Assembly (NCBI RefSeq): GCF_019655055.1
Contig: NZ_BPFA01000024.1
Span: 1 to 64,000 of the forward strand
Origin: Shewanella sp. MBTL60-112-B2
Lineage (GTDB): Bacteria; Pseudomonadota; Gammaproteobacteria; Enterobacterales; Shewanellaceae
Length of the DNA stretch: 64,000 nucleotides
Reading direction: 5' to 3'
Every line of letters begins with the position of its first letter. The first letter of the stretch is position 1. The position numbers and the translations under genes are program-made. Shown one piece after another: positions 7,625 to 17,564 of the stretch. The notes under the pieces are model-generated. The model saw nothing but the letters and a program-made list of their open reading frames with translations, did not search any database and had not been told where the DNA came from.

Positions 7625-8609
7625 AGGCTTTCTTTAATTCCTGACTAAACTGATACACAGCCATGGCGTACAGAGGGCTGCGGTTGTAACGAGTGATAAC
7701 ATAAAAGTTTTTAAGGCCTAGCCAATACTCATCATGATCGGCTTGCTCAAGTTTAACGACAAGAGCAGGTTGCGACACATCGAGATCCATAGATTGAGCG
7801 AGTGCGACATTTGGCGATAGGATATCAGCAACCTGATAATGCAGCTTCTCGCCAGACCAAGTCTTGACTGTATCAGGTAAGTCTTTATTTAAGGTTAATT
7901 GTAGGGTTACAGGCTGGTTTTTTTGCCAACCATGCTGATGAAAATAGTTGGCCACGCTGCCAATAGCATCTGTAGTGCTATTTAACAGGTCACGGCTACC
8001 GTCATTATCAAAGTCGACCGCGTAATGGCGATAGCTTGACGGGATAAATTGACCAAAGCCCATAGCGCCCGCATAGGAGCCTTTTAGACTATTGATATCC
8101 AAGTGCTCTTCTTTGACGAGTGACTGAAGGTTTGCGAATTCACTTCTAAAGAAGGTAGCCCGTGGAGGGTAATGGAAACCTAAGGTATAAAGTGCATCTT
8201 TAACAGGGTAATTACCCATATAACCACCGTAAAAGGTTTCGATGCCGATAATGGCCACGATGATCTGTGGGTCAACATCAAACTCTTTTGATGCTCGTTC
8301 GATAGTTTTCGCGTGCTCTTTCCAGAAGGCTAAGCCGGCATCTAGACGCTTTTCGGTTAAGAATATCGGATAGTATTGATGCCAAGGCTTGGCTTCCCAA
8401 GGCTTGGTCATTGCATCGATAACGGCTTGATTGTACTCGGCGTTGGCAATGAACTGCTTGGTTTCACTGCTATTAAAGCCTTTGTCTGTTTGGGTTTTGA
8501 TAAATTCGGACTTTAGCGCTTCGACTTCTGCGTCTGACGGTGATGCTGCAGCGGTGAATGAAAAGAGGCTTAACGCCAAAGGTGCAAGAATGCGTTGTAA
8601 TAGTGTCAT
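7611..8609 (-). CDS. mltB: Membrane-bound lytic murein transglycosylase B
   Basis: 332 residues. Cleaves the MurNAc-GlcNAc bond with anhydro product formation. Catalytic Glu is E124 in AIIGIETFYGGYMGNYP, followed by the SYAGAMGFGQFIPSSY and DFDNDGSRDL segments typical of the family. The N-terminus has a signal peptide (LAPLALSLFSFTAAAS) but no lipobox cysteine, so this copy is probably soluble periplasmic rather than lipid-anchored. It sits between rodA and rlpA in the elongation cluster. Confidence 0.95.
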   Translation of the reverse strand: MTLLQRILAPLALSLFSFTAAASPSDAEVEALKSEFIKTQTDKGFNSSETKQFIANAEYNQAVIDAMTKPWEAKPWHQYYPIFLTEKRLDAGLAFWKEHAKTIERASKEFDVDPQIIVAIIGIETFYGGYMGNYPVKDALYTLGFHYPPRATFFRSEFANLQSLVKEEHLDINSLKGSYAGAMGFGQFIPSSYRHYAVDFDNDGSRDLLNSTTDAIGSVANYFHQHGWQKNQPVTLQLTLNKDLPDTVKTWSGEKLHYQVADILSPNVALAQSMDLDVSQPALVVKLEQADHDEYWLGLKNFYVITRYNRSPLYAMAVYQFSQELKKAYATQ

Positions 8610-8710
8610 CTATTGGGCAGTCCTTAGTGGTCGATAAGCATTATGATTAGGCTATTTGAATGCACCATAATGCTCTCGAGGGTTAATTATCTAATGGCTT
8701 AAACGAGGCG

Positions 8711-9817
8711 TTATCTATCGATAAAGCGTCTATGGGTATGAATACTCATTAAAATGCCAAAACCTGTCATCAATGTAAGCATAGATGTACCACCATAACT
8801 GATTAATGGCAGTGGTACACCTACTACGGGTAAAAGGCCTGAAACCATACCGATATTTACAAAAATATATACGAAGAAAGTTAAGGTAATACTACCGGCT
8901 AAGAGACGGGCAAAGCTGGTTTGTGCGCGGGAGGCAATAACCAAACCGCGGCCGATGACGTAGATGTAGAGCGACAACAGCAATAAAGCACCAATGAGGC
9001 CAAACTCTTCACCAATAACCGCGAAGATAAAATCGGTATGGCGTTCAGGTAAAAACTCTAGTTGCGACTGCGTGCCTTGCAACCATCCTTTGCCCCATAA
9101 ACCACCAGAACCAATGGCTATCTTGGACTGGATAATATGGTAGCCAGCACCGAGTGGATCTTTCTCTGGATCCAGTAGCGTGAGTACTCGGGTACGCTGA
9201 TAATCGTGCATCAGAAAGAACCAAAGTACGGGGAGCATCGCCAGTATACTGCCGACAAATCCACCGACAATACGCCAGCTCATACCTGATAAAAACAATA
9301 CGAAAATTCCTGAGGCGGCAACGAGGATCGAGGTGCCGAGATCTGGCTGTTTAGCGATAAGTAAAGTTGGAACAAGTAAGATGACGCCTGCGCCGGCAAG
9401 GTAGCGCTTCTTAGGTGGTAGAGGGAATTTACTAATGTACCAAGCCATGGTGATAGGGAAGGCGAGTTTTATCAACTCTGACGGTTGAAACTCCATAAAA
9501 CCTAAATTCAACCAGCGCTGAGCCCCTTTATTGATTTCACCAAAAAAATGTACGCCAATCAGCAACACGATTCCGGTTAAATAGATGGGAAAGGCCCAGC
9601 GTCTAAGGACTTCGGGGTTAATTTGCGCGACAGCAAACATGACCAATAATGACAAGGCCATACGAAATAGCTGACGATCCATCAGGGCTAAATCTTCACC
9701 ACCGGCGGAGTAGATCACAACAAGACCAAAGGCCATCAGTGCTAAAAGGCCTAGCAACAGAGGTAAGTCTATGTGTAGACGCTGCCAGATGTTTGGGCGA
9801 TGATTATGTGCGCTCAT
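8711..9817 (-). CDS. rodA: Rod-shape peptidoglycan polymerase RodA
   Basis: 368 residues with ~10 membrane segments, a SEDS-family glycosyltransferase of the elongasome. The SEDS signatures FQPSELIKLAFP, KQPDLGTSILV, GQ-type loop GWLQGTQSQLEFLPERHTDFIF and PLISYGGTSML are present. It works with its partner PBP2 (mrdA), whose stop overlaps its ATG by four bases, so the pair is translationally coupled. Confidence 0.97.
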   Translation of the reverse strand: MSAHNHRPNIWQRLHIDLPLLLGLLALMAFGLVVIYSAGGEDLALMDRQLFRMALSLLVMFAVAQINPEVLRRWAFPIYLTGIVLLIGVHFFGEINKGAQRWLNLGFMEFQPSELIKLAFPITMAWYISKFPLPPKKRYLAGAGVILLVPTLLIAKQPDLGTSILVAASGIFVLFLSGMSWRIVGGFVGSILAMLPVLWFFLMHDYQRTRVLTLLDPEKDPLGAGYHIIQSKIAIGSGGLWGKGWLQGTQSQLEFLPERHTDFIFAVIGEEFGLIGALLLLSLYIYVIGRGLVIASRAQTSFARLLAGSITLTFFVYIFVNIGMVSGLLPVVGVPLPLISYGGTSMLTLMTGFGILMSIHTHRRFIDR

Positions 9818-11670
9818 TTAGTCTTATCCCATGAATCTCTTAATAAATACTCATCTAACAAGGCGCGAGCAACAGGACCTGCGTTTACACCACCCCAGCC
9901 AGCGTTTTCAAGTACTACCGCCAGTACAATCTTTGGATTCTCATAAGGGGCGTAGGCAATAATTAACGCGTTATCGCGCAAACGCTCATCAATATTTTCT
10001 GCATCGTATTCAGCGTCTTGAGCAACACTGAATACCTGTGCGGTACCTGTCTTCATCGCCGCGGTATAGCGAGCATCGGTGAAGCGAGATTTATGCGCCG
10101 TATCGCGCATGGCTTCGTTGATGATTTTCCAGTTATTAGGATCCTTTAACTCGATGGGTGGCAACTCATCGGGTGGGGTATCAATTTTAGCAGTCTGGTC
10201 TTGAATCGATTTTAAAAAATGTGGCACAAAACGGCGGCCGTTATTGGCCAAAATAGCCGTGGCGTTAGCAAGCTGAAGTGGAGTAGTTGTCCAGTAACCC
10301 TGACCGATACCAACAGAGATGGTGTCACCAATGTACCAAGGTTGGTTGTAACGCAAGCGTTTCCAGTCCTTAGACGGCATGATGCCTGCGGACTCTTCAA
10401 AAATATCTACGCCAGTACGCTCACCAAATCCAAAAGGTTGCATAAAGTTGGCTATCGAATCAACGCCGGTTTTATATGCTAAGTCATAAAAATAGGTGTC
10501 ACAAGAGCTAACAATCGCGCTATTAACATCAACCCAGCCATGGCCCCATCGTTTCCAATCTCGATATTTACGTTCAACTCCAGGGATCTGCCAGAACCCT
10601 GGGTCCCAAATACGAGTTTTCGGGGTAACTGTTTTATTCTCTAAACCAAGCAGTGCTAAGTGTGGTTTGACTGTAGAAGCCGGAGCGTATTGTCCTTGAG
10701 TTGCACGGTTAATAAGTGGCTTAGATTTAGAATTTAACAATTCACTATAGGCTTTGCTGCTAATACCGTGAACGAATAAGTTTGGATCGTAGGTTGGGCT
10801 TGAGACTAGCGCCAAAATCCCCCCGTCACGCGGGTCGATAGCAACAATAGAACCACGACGACCGTTCAGCAGTTCCATCGCTTTTTTCTGCAACTTTAAA
10901 TCTAAGGTCAAGTAGATATCTTGACCTGGCGTTGGTGGCTCAGACTTTAAAATACGAATAGTGCGCCCACGGTTATTGACCTCCTCTTCGAGGTGGCCAG
11001 GCTTACCTAGCAGCATGCTTTCGTAAAATTTCTCTATGCCTTGTTTACCAATATCCTTGGTCGCCGCGTAGTTAGCCCATAGGTCATTGCGAATAAGCGA
11101 GTCTTGATCTCGGCTATTAATCTTACCCACATAACCGAGGGCATGAGTCATTAAGCCGTTATAAGGGTAATGGCGTTTTAGGCCTGCTTCGACAGAGATA
11201 CCAGGAAAGCGATGTTGATTGACGCTGAACTCGGCAACTTGCTCTTCGGTGAGCTTGTTTTTTATTGTCAGTGGCTTAAATCGGCGATGATACTTGAGTG
11301 CGTCAAGCACATTTTCTTTTTCATCGGCAGAAAAGTCGATAACTTGGCTGAGTTCATCTAAGGTATCACTGACACTTTTGACCTTTTCAGGCACTAATTC
11401 TAATGAGAAGAAAGGTTGGTTTTCGGCAAGTAGTTGCCCATGTCGATCGTAGATCAGACCACGGCTAGGTGCGATGGGTACGACACGGATACGATTGTCG
11501 TTTGAGCGGGTTTCATAGTCTTTAAAAGAGGTTATTTGCAGGTTATAAAGGTTAACCAGCAGCAAACTCAGCAGGACAATAACACTTAAGAAAGTAAACA
11601 GGGCCCGACTCTTAAACAGCGACGCCTCGGCCGCATGGTCGTTCATGGTTATGCGCTTTCTAGGGGACAC
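9814..11670 (-). CDS. mrdA: Penicillin-binding protein 2, peptidoglycan transpeptidase
   Basis: 618 residues. One N-terminal membrane helix (~24-44), dimerisation/pedestal region (~60-230) and transpeptidase domain (~255-610). Motifs: S332-TV-K335 (APASTVKP), SCD in the SxN position (VSSCDTYF) and KTGTAQVF near 560. It is the class B transpeptidase of cell elongation. The GTG start at 11668-11670 is chosen because AGGAGAG lies 7 bases upstream; the internal ATG at 11646 lacks a comparable site. The gene follows rlmH and overlaps rodA. Confidence 0.97.
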   Translation of the reverse strand: MSPRKRITMNDHAAEASLFKSRALFTFLSVIVLLSLLLVNLYNLQITSFKDYETRSNDNRIRVVPIAPSRGLIYDRHGQLLAENQPFFSLELVPEKVKSVSDTLDELSQVIDFSADEKENVLDALKYHRRFKPLTIKNKLTEEQVAEFSVNQHRFPGISVEAGLKRHYPYNGLMTHALGYVGKINSRDQDSLIRNDLWANYAATKDIGKQGIEKFYESMLLGKPGHLEEEVNNRGRTIRILKSEPPTPGQDIYLTLDLKLQKKAMELLNGRRGSIVAIDPRDGGILALVSSPTYDPNLFVHGISSKAYSELLNSKSKPLINRATQGQYAPASTVKPHLALLGLENKTVTPKTRIWDPGFWQIPGVERKYRDWKRWGHGWVDVNSAIVSSCDTYFYDLAYKTGVDSIANFMQPFGFGERTGVDIFEESAGIMPSKDWKRLRYNQPWYIGDTISVGIGQGYWTTTPLQLANATAILANNGRRFVPHFLKSIQDQTAKIDTPPDELPPIELKDPNNWKIINEAMRDTAHKSRFTDARYTAAMKTGTAQVFSVAQDAEYDAENIDERLRDNALIIAYAPYENPKIVLAVVLENAGWGGVNAGPVARALLDEYLLRDSWDKTK

Positions 11671-11754
11671 TTACATTCTCTCCTGCTTAAAAAAGGGTGC
11701 CAAGCACATATGCCAGTCCTGTTAAGGTCAGTCTAACCAAATTGTGATTCGATA

Positions 11755-12225
11755 TTATTCTCTATGGTAGGGATGATTATTATTAATGCTCCAGCCACGA
11801 TAAAGGCTTTCGGCAACAATCACACGTACCAAAGGATGAGGTAGGGTCAGAGCTGATAGACACCAGCTTTGTGCGGCAGCTTTTTTACAGTCAGGCGATA
11901 AACCTTCAGGACCACCAATCAGCAAGCTAACATCGCGGCCATCGAGTAGCCATTTGTTCATCTGCTCTGCTAGCTGTGGAGTGGTAAGGTTTTTACCGGG
12001 TAAGTCTAAGCTGACTATATGATTCCCTTTCGGGATCGCTGCCAACATTAACTCGCCCTCTTTTTGGAGGATGCGAGCTATATCGGCATTTTTACCGCGT
12101 TTGCCAGCGGGGATTTCAATTAACTCAAGCGCCATATCTCGAGGAAAGCGGCGCTGATATTCTTTGAAACCTGTTTCAACCCAATCTGGCATGCGGGTTC
12201 CAACTGCGACTAACTGAATCTTCAT
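11755..12225 (-). CDS. rlmH: 23S rRNA pseudouridine-1915 N3-methyltransferase
   Basis: 156 residues from the ATG at 12223-12225 (MKIQLVAVGTRMPDW). SPOUT methyltransferase acting on Psi1915 in helix 69 of assembled 70S ribosomes. The SAM knot is visible as LLIGGPEGL and the tail LYRGWSINNNHPYHRE is the usual ending. The start codon shares one base with the stop of rsfS (TAATG), a coupling seen across gammaproteobacteria. Confidence 0.97.
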   Translation of the reverse strand: MKIQLVAVGTRMPDWVETGFKEYQRRFPRDMALELIEIPAGKRGKNADIARILQKEGELMLAAIPKGNHIVSLDLPGKNLTTPQLAEQMNKWLLDGRDVSLLIGGPEGLSPDCKKAAAQSWCLSALTLPHPLVRVIVAESLYRGWSINNNHPYHRE

Positions 12226-12554
12226 TACTCTGGCTTTTCTGACCAAAGTTTTTCAAGCTGGTAAAAATCGCGAGTTTGATCTTGCATAACATGCATGATG
12301 ACGTCGCCTAGGTCCACTAGAACCCACTCACTGCTTTCGCGACCTTCGACACCAAGAATTGTCAGGCCGGCACGCTTAGATTCAACCACTAGATTTTCAG
12401 CGATTGCTTTTACGTGTGTTTTTGAGTTACCTGTACATACAACCATAAAGTCGGCGATGTTAGATTTCTCTGATACGTCCATTACAATGATATCTTTTGC
12501 TTTAAGGTCTTCAACCTTATCGATTACAAATTGCTTTAACTCTGCGCTTTCCAC
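12225..12554 (-). CDS. rsfS: Ribosomal silencing factor RsfS
   Basis: 109 residues. Binds L14 of the 50S subunit and blocks subunit joining during starvation. DVSEKSNIADFMVVCTGNSKTHVKAIAENL (~24-53) and VEGRESSEWVLVDLGDVIMHVMQ (~69-91) are the signature segments. It is coupled to rlmH through TAATG and lies 99 bases after nadD; that gap carries TATACT on the minus strand, so an internal promoter is possible. Confidence 0.97.
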   Translation of the reverse strand: MESAELKQFVIDKVEDLKAKDIIVMDVSEKSNIADFMVVCTGNSKTHVKAIAENLVVESKRAGLTILGVEGRESSEWVLVDLGDVIMHVMQDQTRDFYQLEKLWSEKPE

Positions 12555-12653
12555 GCTGGTACCCCATTAATTTTAAGACAGCGCGATAGTATAGCAGTAT
12601 TTCAGATCCAGATTAATAGTTCTTACTTATAAATATCTGCGATTAAGTGGGGT

Positions 12654-13307
12654 TTATTGTGAATTACTATGACTGTCAGGCAGATAAAGCTGATTATTCT
12701 GAATATAGGCTTGGATGGTTTGCGGTAATGAGGCTGGGATCTTACCTTGCTGCAGCAGCTGGCGGATCTCCGTTGACGAAATATCTTGCTCTGTAACATC
12801 GACCATAAATATTTCCCCCACACAAGCTTGATGACTCGAAGAGGCTGATTGTTTTGATAAATGCAGCTTTAGCAATGTATGAATAGGATCGTTATCGGTT
12901 AATTCCCAACCAGGGCGCTTACATACCACAATGTGACACAGGTTGAATAACTGTTGCCACTGGTACCATTTATTGAGGCTTAAAAAGGAATCCATACCCA
13001 TGATGAAATAAAACTGATGCTCAGGGTGCTGGGCGGTTAATTGGGATAATGTTTGCGCGGTATAAGAGGGGGTCTCACGTTTAACTTCGATATCGCATAG
13101 CTTAAAACCGGATAACTGATCACAAACAAGCTGAGCCATAGCCAACCTATCTTGGGTGGAAACATGGGTGCTTAGTTTGTGGGGGGGGATGTGGTTTGGC
13201 ATTAACCAAACCTCATCTAAATTAAGCTGCTGCTTTACCTCTTGGGCTGGACGTATATGGCCAAAGTGGATTGGGTCGAAGGTGCCGCCTAAAATACCTA
13301 TTTTCAT
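12654..13307 (-). CDS. nadD: Nicotinate-nucleotide adenylyltransferase
   Basis: 217 residues. Makes deamido-NAD from nicotinate mononucleotide and ATP. Nucleotidyltransferase signature GGTFDPIHFGH at residues ~7-17 and ISSTEIRQLL (~175-184) near the C-terminus. The start shares one base with the holA stop. A run of eight C residues on the coding strand (13181-13188) encodes the IPPH segment of the active-site loop, a mild slippage site. Confidence 0.96.
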   Translation of the reverse strand: MKIGILGGTFDPIHFGHIRPAQEVKQQLNLDEVWLMPNHIPPHKLSTHVSTQDRLAMAQLVCDQLSGFKLCDIEVKRETPSYTAQTLSQLTAQHPEHQFYFIMGMDSFLSLNKWYQWQQLFNLCHIVVCKRPGWELTDNDPIHTLLKLHLSKQSASSSHQACVGEIFMVDVTEQDISSTEIRQLLQQGKIPASLPQTIQAYIQNNQLYLPDSHSNSQ

Positions 13308-14341
13308 CAGTCTAAAACGATATGCGCTAGTTTATTATGGGCCTTGGCATCGAACAATAAACTGATATGGCTCAGTCCTGTCCAATCTTCTATTCCTTGC
13401 TGCTTTAGCTTTAGCTCGATAGCAGAGGCTCCGGCAAGTAAGGTTTCAATATGATTGAGCTCTAGGCGATTCAAAGCATTTTGGTAAATAGGTTTTCGTT
13501 TATCCCAAATCCGTAACTTGCCCCAAAGGCCTTGCAAAGATTCACGCTTGTCTTGTGCGCTTTTTAGCTGCAATAGCAGCGCAAGCTCTTTAAATAACGA
13601 CCATAGGATAATCGGCATAGCAACCCCTTCGCTTTTTAGCTGCGACAGAATGTGCTGGGCTTTATCTTGTTGGTTATTAAGCATTGCATCGGTGAGTTGA
13701 AACACACTGAAGCGTGATTGATCTTCGAAGTACTGGCTTAATTGCTCACAGTCGATGGGCGCTGTAGGGCTTAATAGCTGCAACAACTGTAGCGCTTGAT
13801 CGGCGGCGAGTAGGTTACCTTCGTAAAGTGCAAAAAGCATTTCACGAGGATCTCTCGCTAGGGACAAGCCATAGTGATTAATACGGCCGTCTAACCAGCG
13901 CTGAAATTGTGCGCCCTCAGGAGTCGTACAAGGTACGTATATCCCTTTAGCATCTAGGCTCTTAAACCATTTACTCTTTGTTTGCTCTGCCGCAAGTTTT
14001 GGACCGGTTAAGATGAGTAACACATCTGGATTATCCATCTGCATTAACGTTTGCAGCATGGCGCTACCGTCGGTACCCGGTTTTGCTTGGGGGAGAGTTA
14101 ACTCAATGATACGACGGCTCGAAAATAAGCTCATCGCTTGCCACTGCTCGAACAGTTCATTCCAGCTAAAACCAGTTTCTTGGGTCAGTTGGATTTTTTC
14201 TTCGAAACCTTGGCGCTTAGCTTCTGCGTGCAGAGCGGCGCGGCTCTGCTCACACAGCCAAGGATCATCACCAAAAATAAGGCAACATTGAGGCAGTGGA
14301 GAAAGCTGACGCGCTAACTGATCTGGATAGACCCGCATCAA
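13307..14341 (-). CDS. holA: DNA polymerase III delta subunit
   Basis: 344 residues. The delta subunit of the clamp loader opens the beta clamp. The start RVYPDQLARQLSPLPQCCLIFGDDPWLCEQ is the typical HolA N-terminus, with the beta-binding region at ~65-75 (MSLFSSRRIIEL). The three-domain length is normal. It overlaps lptE by 4 bases upstream and nadD by one base downstream, as in the E. coli lptE-holA-nadD order. Confidence 0.96.
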   Translation of the reverse strand: MMRVYPDQLARQLSPLPQCCLIFGDDPWLCEQSRAALHAEAKRQGFEEKIQLTQETGFSWNELFEQWQAMSLFSSRRIIELTLPQAKPGTDGSAMLQTLMQMDNPDVLLILTGPKLAAEQTKSKWFKSLDAKGIYVPCTTPEGAQFQRWLDGRINHYGLSLARDPREMLFALYEGNLLAADQALQLLQLLSPTAPIDCEQLSQYFEDQSRFSVFQLTDAMLNNQQDKAQHILSQLKSEGVAMPIILWSLFKELALLLQLKSAQDKRESLQGLWGKLRIWDKRKPIYQNALNRLELNHIETLLAGASAIELKLKQQGIEDWTGLSHISLLFDAKAHNKLAHIVLD

Positions 14342-14832
14342 TTTACCTCAGTCGCGGCCAATGTTTGAATAATACGGTCGGCTGCTTGAATGCGCATCTC
14401 TTTTAGCAATAGCTCCATTTCTCGGCTTTTTGCTAATGCGGTGCGGGGATCATCGAGGTAATCACGGTGAATTGCTACATCAAAACGTTGGGATTCATCG
14501 CTAGGCAATTGTACTGAAAATGCCACCTGATAGATAAGTTCGTATTCGGCTACGTTACCCGTAGGGTAGATAGACAATGTTGAACGTTCTAGAGAGTCGC
14601 TTATCAGGCGTAGTGCCGGAATATCATCTGCTGGAGCAACGACGGCAATACTATTTAAGCGTAGGCGCTCACGCACTAGGCGCGTCAATTCGCTGTATTC
14701 GTCTTGGCTGCTAAGACTTAAGGTTTGTAGCTGCTCTGGAATAGAGTAGCTACCCTGAAGTCTAAAGCCGCAACCGGCACTGAGCAAAACACTCAGTGCT
14801 AAGGTTGCCAAAAGTATGCGTTTAATTAGCAT
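14338..14832 (-). CDS. lptE: LPS assembly lipoprotein LptE
   Basis: 164 residues. Lipobox LLSAG-C21 with GFRLQGSY directly after the cysteine, the hallmark of LptE. It plugs the LptD barrel and helps LPS cross to the outer leaflet. It lies 32 bases after leuS, the usual leuS-lptE-holA order, and overlaps holA by four bases. Confidence 0.95.
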   Translation of the reverse strand: MLIKRILLATLALSVLLSAGCGFRLQGSYSIPEQLQTLSLSSQDEYSELTRLVRERLRLNSIAVVAPADDIPALRLISDSLERSTLSIYPTGNVAEYELIYQVAFSVQLPSDESQRFDVAIHRDYLDDPRTALAKSREMELLLKEMRIQAADRIIQTLAATEVN

Positions 14833-14864
14833 AAGCTTTGTTTAGTCTTCCTTGTTTACGAAGA

Positions 14865-17444
14865 TTAGTTCGCTACGATATTGAGCAGCTTGCCCGGTAC
14901 GTAGATAACCTTACGAACAGTTTTACCTTCGGTGTGTTTAACCACGCCTTCTTCGGCCATACCTGCAGCTTCAACTTCTTCTTTGCTCGCATCTGCAGCA
15001 ACGGTGATCTTAGCGCGTAACTTGCCGTTAACTTGAACGATAATTAGTTTGCTGTCTTCAACTAATGCTGACTCGTCAACTTCTGGCCAAAGTACATCTT
15101 CAATTGCACCCTGGTTACCAAGCTCGTTCCATAGCACAAAACAAGTGTGTGGAATGATTGGGTAAAGTAAACGGATAACTGCATTCAAGGCTTCTTGCAT
15201 TAGTGCCTTGTCTTGTTCAGTTTCTGATGGTGCCTTTTGTAGACGGTTCATCAGCTCCATAATTGATGCGATAGCCGTGTTGAACATCTGACGACGTTCA
15301 ATATCATCACCCACTTTAGCAATCGTTTTATGCAGTTCACGACGTAGCTCTTTTTGCGCTGCGTTAAGTGACTTAACATCAAGCTCAGCAGTTGCGCCTG
15401 TAGCAATATGATCGTGTGCAGTTTTCCACAAACGCTTAATAAAGCGATGGGCACCTTCAACACTCGACTCTTGCCATTCAAGAGTTAGCTCTGGTGGCGC
15501 TGCGAACATCATAAATAGACGCACTGTGTCGGCGCCGTACTTATCAACCATTTCTTGTGGGTCGATACCGTTGTTCTTAGACTTAGACATCTTGCTCATA
15601 CCGGTATAAACCAGTTCATGACCTTCGCTGTCTACGGCTTTAAGTGTACGGCCTTTGTCGTCGGTTTCTTGTACGGTTACATCTGATGGTGCAACCCAAA
15701 CGCGAGCACCTTTCTCATTGTTATAGTAATAAGCATCAGCCAGAACCATACCTTGAGTCAGTAGACGCTTAGCTGGCTCGTTAGAGTTAACTAGGCCTGT
15801 GTCACGCAGTAATTTGTGGAAGAAGCGGAAGTACAATAGGTGCATACAAGCATGCTCGATACCACCAATGTATTGATCAACTGGCAACCAGTAGTTCGCT
15901 TTTGCAGGATCAAGCATTTCATCTGCATGCGGGCTACAGTAACGCGCGTAGTACCAAGATGATTCCATAAAGGTATCAAAGGTATCTGTTTCGCGGAATG
16001 CTTCTTGACCATTAACAGTGGTTTTAGCCCACTCTTTATCAGACTTGATTGGGCTTTGGATACCATCCATAACCACATCTTCAGGTAAGATAACAGGCAG
16101 CTGATCTTCAGGAGTTGGCATCACTGTGCCATCTGCCAAAGTGACCATTGGAATTGGTGCACCCCAGTAACGCTGACGAGAAACACCCCAGTCACGTAGA
16201 CGGAAGTTTACTTGGCGCTTACCTTTGCCTTCAGCTGTTAGCTTGGCATCGATTGCGTCAAATGCCGCTTGGAAGTCTAAACCGTCAAATTCAGCAGAGT
16301 TAAATAGCACGCCTTTTTCAGTGTAGGCTTCTTCGCTGATATCTACTTCGCCGTCAACAGGCTTAACAACTGCTTCGATGTTTAGGCCGTACTTTTTAGC
16401 AAACTCATAATCACGTTGGTCGTGAGCAGGAACAGACATTACCGCGCCGGTACCGTAGTTCATTAGTACGAAGTTACCTACCCAGATTGGCACTTCTTTG
16501 CCAGTGATAGGGTGGATAGCATTAAGACCTGTAGCAACACCTTTCTTTTCCATTGCAGCCATAGCAGCTTCAGTGGTATCAGCGTTCTTACACTCTTCAA
16601 TAAACTCAACCAAAGCTGGGTTATTGGCAGCCGCTTGCTCTGCTAATGGGTGGGCAGCAGCAATAGCAACATAAGTCACGCCCATTACAGTGTCAGGGCG
16701 AGTGGTGTAGATATCAAAGCTCTGGTCGCTGTTAGCAACCTGGAACGTCATCTCGATACCTTCACTACGACCAATCCAGTTACGCTGCATGGTCTTAACT
16801 TGCTCTGGCCACTCTTCTAAAGTGTCAATATCGTTAAGTAGCTCTTCTGCGTACTCGGTGATTTTAATAAACCACTGTGGGATCTCTTTTTGCTCCACAT
16901 TGGTATCACAGCGCCAGCAGCAACCGTCGATAACCTGCTCGTTAGCAAGTACGGTTTCGTCGTTTGGACACCAGTTAACTGAAGAGGTCTTCTTGTAAAC
17001 TAGGCCTTTTTCATAAAGCTTAGTGAAGAACCACTGTTCCCAGCGATAGTACTCAGGGGTACAAGTAGCGATTTCACGTGACCAGTCATAGCCAAAACCA
17101 AGCATTTTTAGCTGGTTCTTCATGTAGTCGATATTTTCGTAAGTCCAAGGTGCAGGCGCGGTATTGTTTTTGATAGCCGCGTTCTCAGCTGGGAGACCGA
17201 AAGAGTCCCAACCAATAGGTTGAAGCACGTTTTTACCTTGCAGACGTTGGTAACGAGACACAACATCGCCTATGGTGTAGTTACGTACGTGACCCATGTG
17301 CAGTCGGCCCGATGGGTACGGGAACATAGAAAGGCAATAGAACTTTTCTTTGTTTTCGTCTTCGGTGACTTCAAATGTTTTTGTGTCTTGCCAGTGCTGC
17401 TGCACTTTAGCTTCAATTTCTGAAGGAGTATATTGCTCTTGCAT
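14865..17444 (-). CDS. leuS: Leucyl-tRNA synthetase
   Basis: 859 residues from the ATG at 17442-17444 (MQEQYTPSEIEAKVQQHW). A longer in-frame reading exists but lacks the family N-terminus. HMGH (in PYPSGRLHMGH, residues ~49-52) and KMSKS (in MSKMSKSKNNG) are the class I motifs. An editing (CP1) domain lies between them at ~220-420 and a C-terminal anticodon-binding/tail domain at the end. First gene of the long minus-strand cluster. Confidence 0.98.
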   Translation of the reverse strand: MQEQYTPSEIEAKVQQHWQDTKTFEVTEDENKEKFYCLSMFPYPSGRLHMGHVRNYTIGDVVSRYQRLQGKNVLQPIGWDSFGLPAENAAIKNNTAPAPWTYENIDYMKNQLKMLGFGYDWSREIATCTPEYYRWEQWFFTKLYEKGLVYKKTSSVNWCPNDETVLANEQVIDGCCWRCDTNVEQKEIPQWFIKITEYAEELLNDIDTLEEWPEQVKTMQRNWIGRSEGIEMTFQVANSDQSFDIYTTRPDTVMGVTYVAIAAAHPLAEQAAANNPALVEFIEECKNADTTEAAMAAMEKKGVATGLNAIHPITGKEVPIWVGNFVLMNYGTGAVMSVPAHDQRDYEFAKKYGLNIEAVVKPVDGEVDISEEAYTEKGVLFNSAEFDGLDFQAAFDAIDAKLTAEGKGKRQVNFRLRDWGVSRQRYWGAPIPMVTLADGTVMPTPEDQLPVILPEDVVMDGIQSPIKSDKEWAKTTVNGQEAFRETDTFDTFMESSWYYARYCSPHADEMLDPAKANYWLPVDQYIGGIEHACMHLLYFRFFHKLLRDTGLVNSNEPAKRLLTQGMVLADAYYYNNEKGARVWVAPSDVTVQETDDKGRTLKAVDSEGHELVYTGMSKMSKSKNNGIDPQEMVDKYGADTVRLFMMFAAPPELTLEWQESSVEGAHRFIKRLWKTAHDHIATGATAELDVKSLNAAQKELRRELHKTIAKVGDDIERRQMFNTAIASIMELMNRLQKAPSETEQDKALMQEALNAVIRLLYPIIPHTCFVLWNELGNQGAIEDVLWPEVDESALVEDSKLIIVQVNGKLRAKITVAADASKEEVEAAGMAEEGVVKHTEGKTVRKVIYVPGKLLNIVAN

Positions 17445-17564
17445 CAATCTATTTCCGGCTATGCCGCCCATTGTTTGATCTAGCGCTATATCAGCGCGAG
17501 TTATATCGACATAGAATAAACTAGAAGTGAGTCATTAAAAAGGTTCGTTGAAGGAGTATTTACC

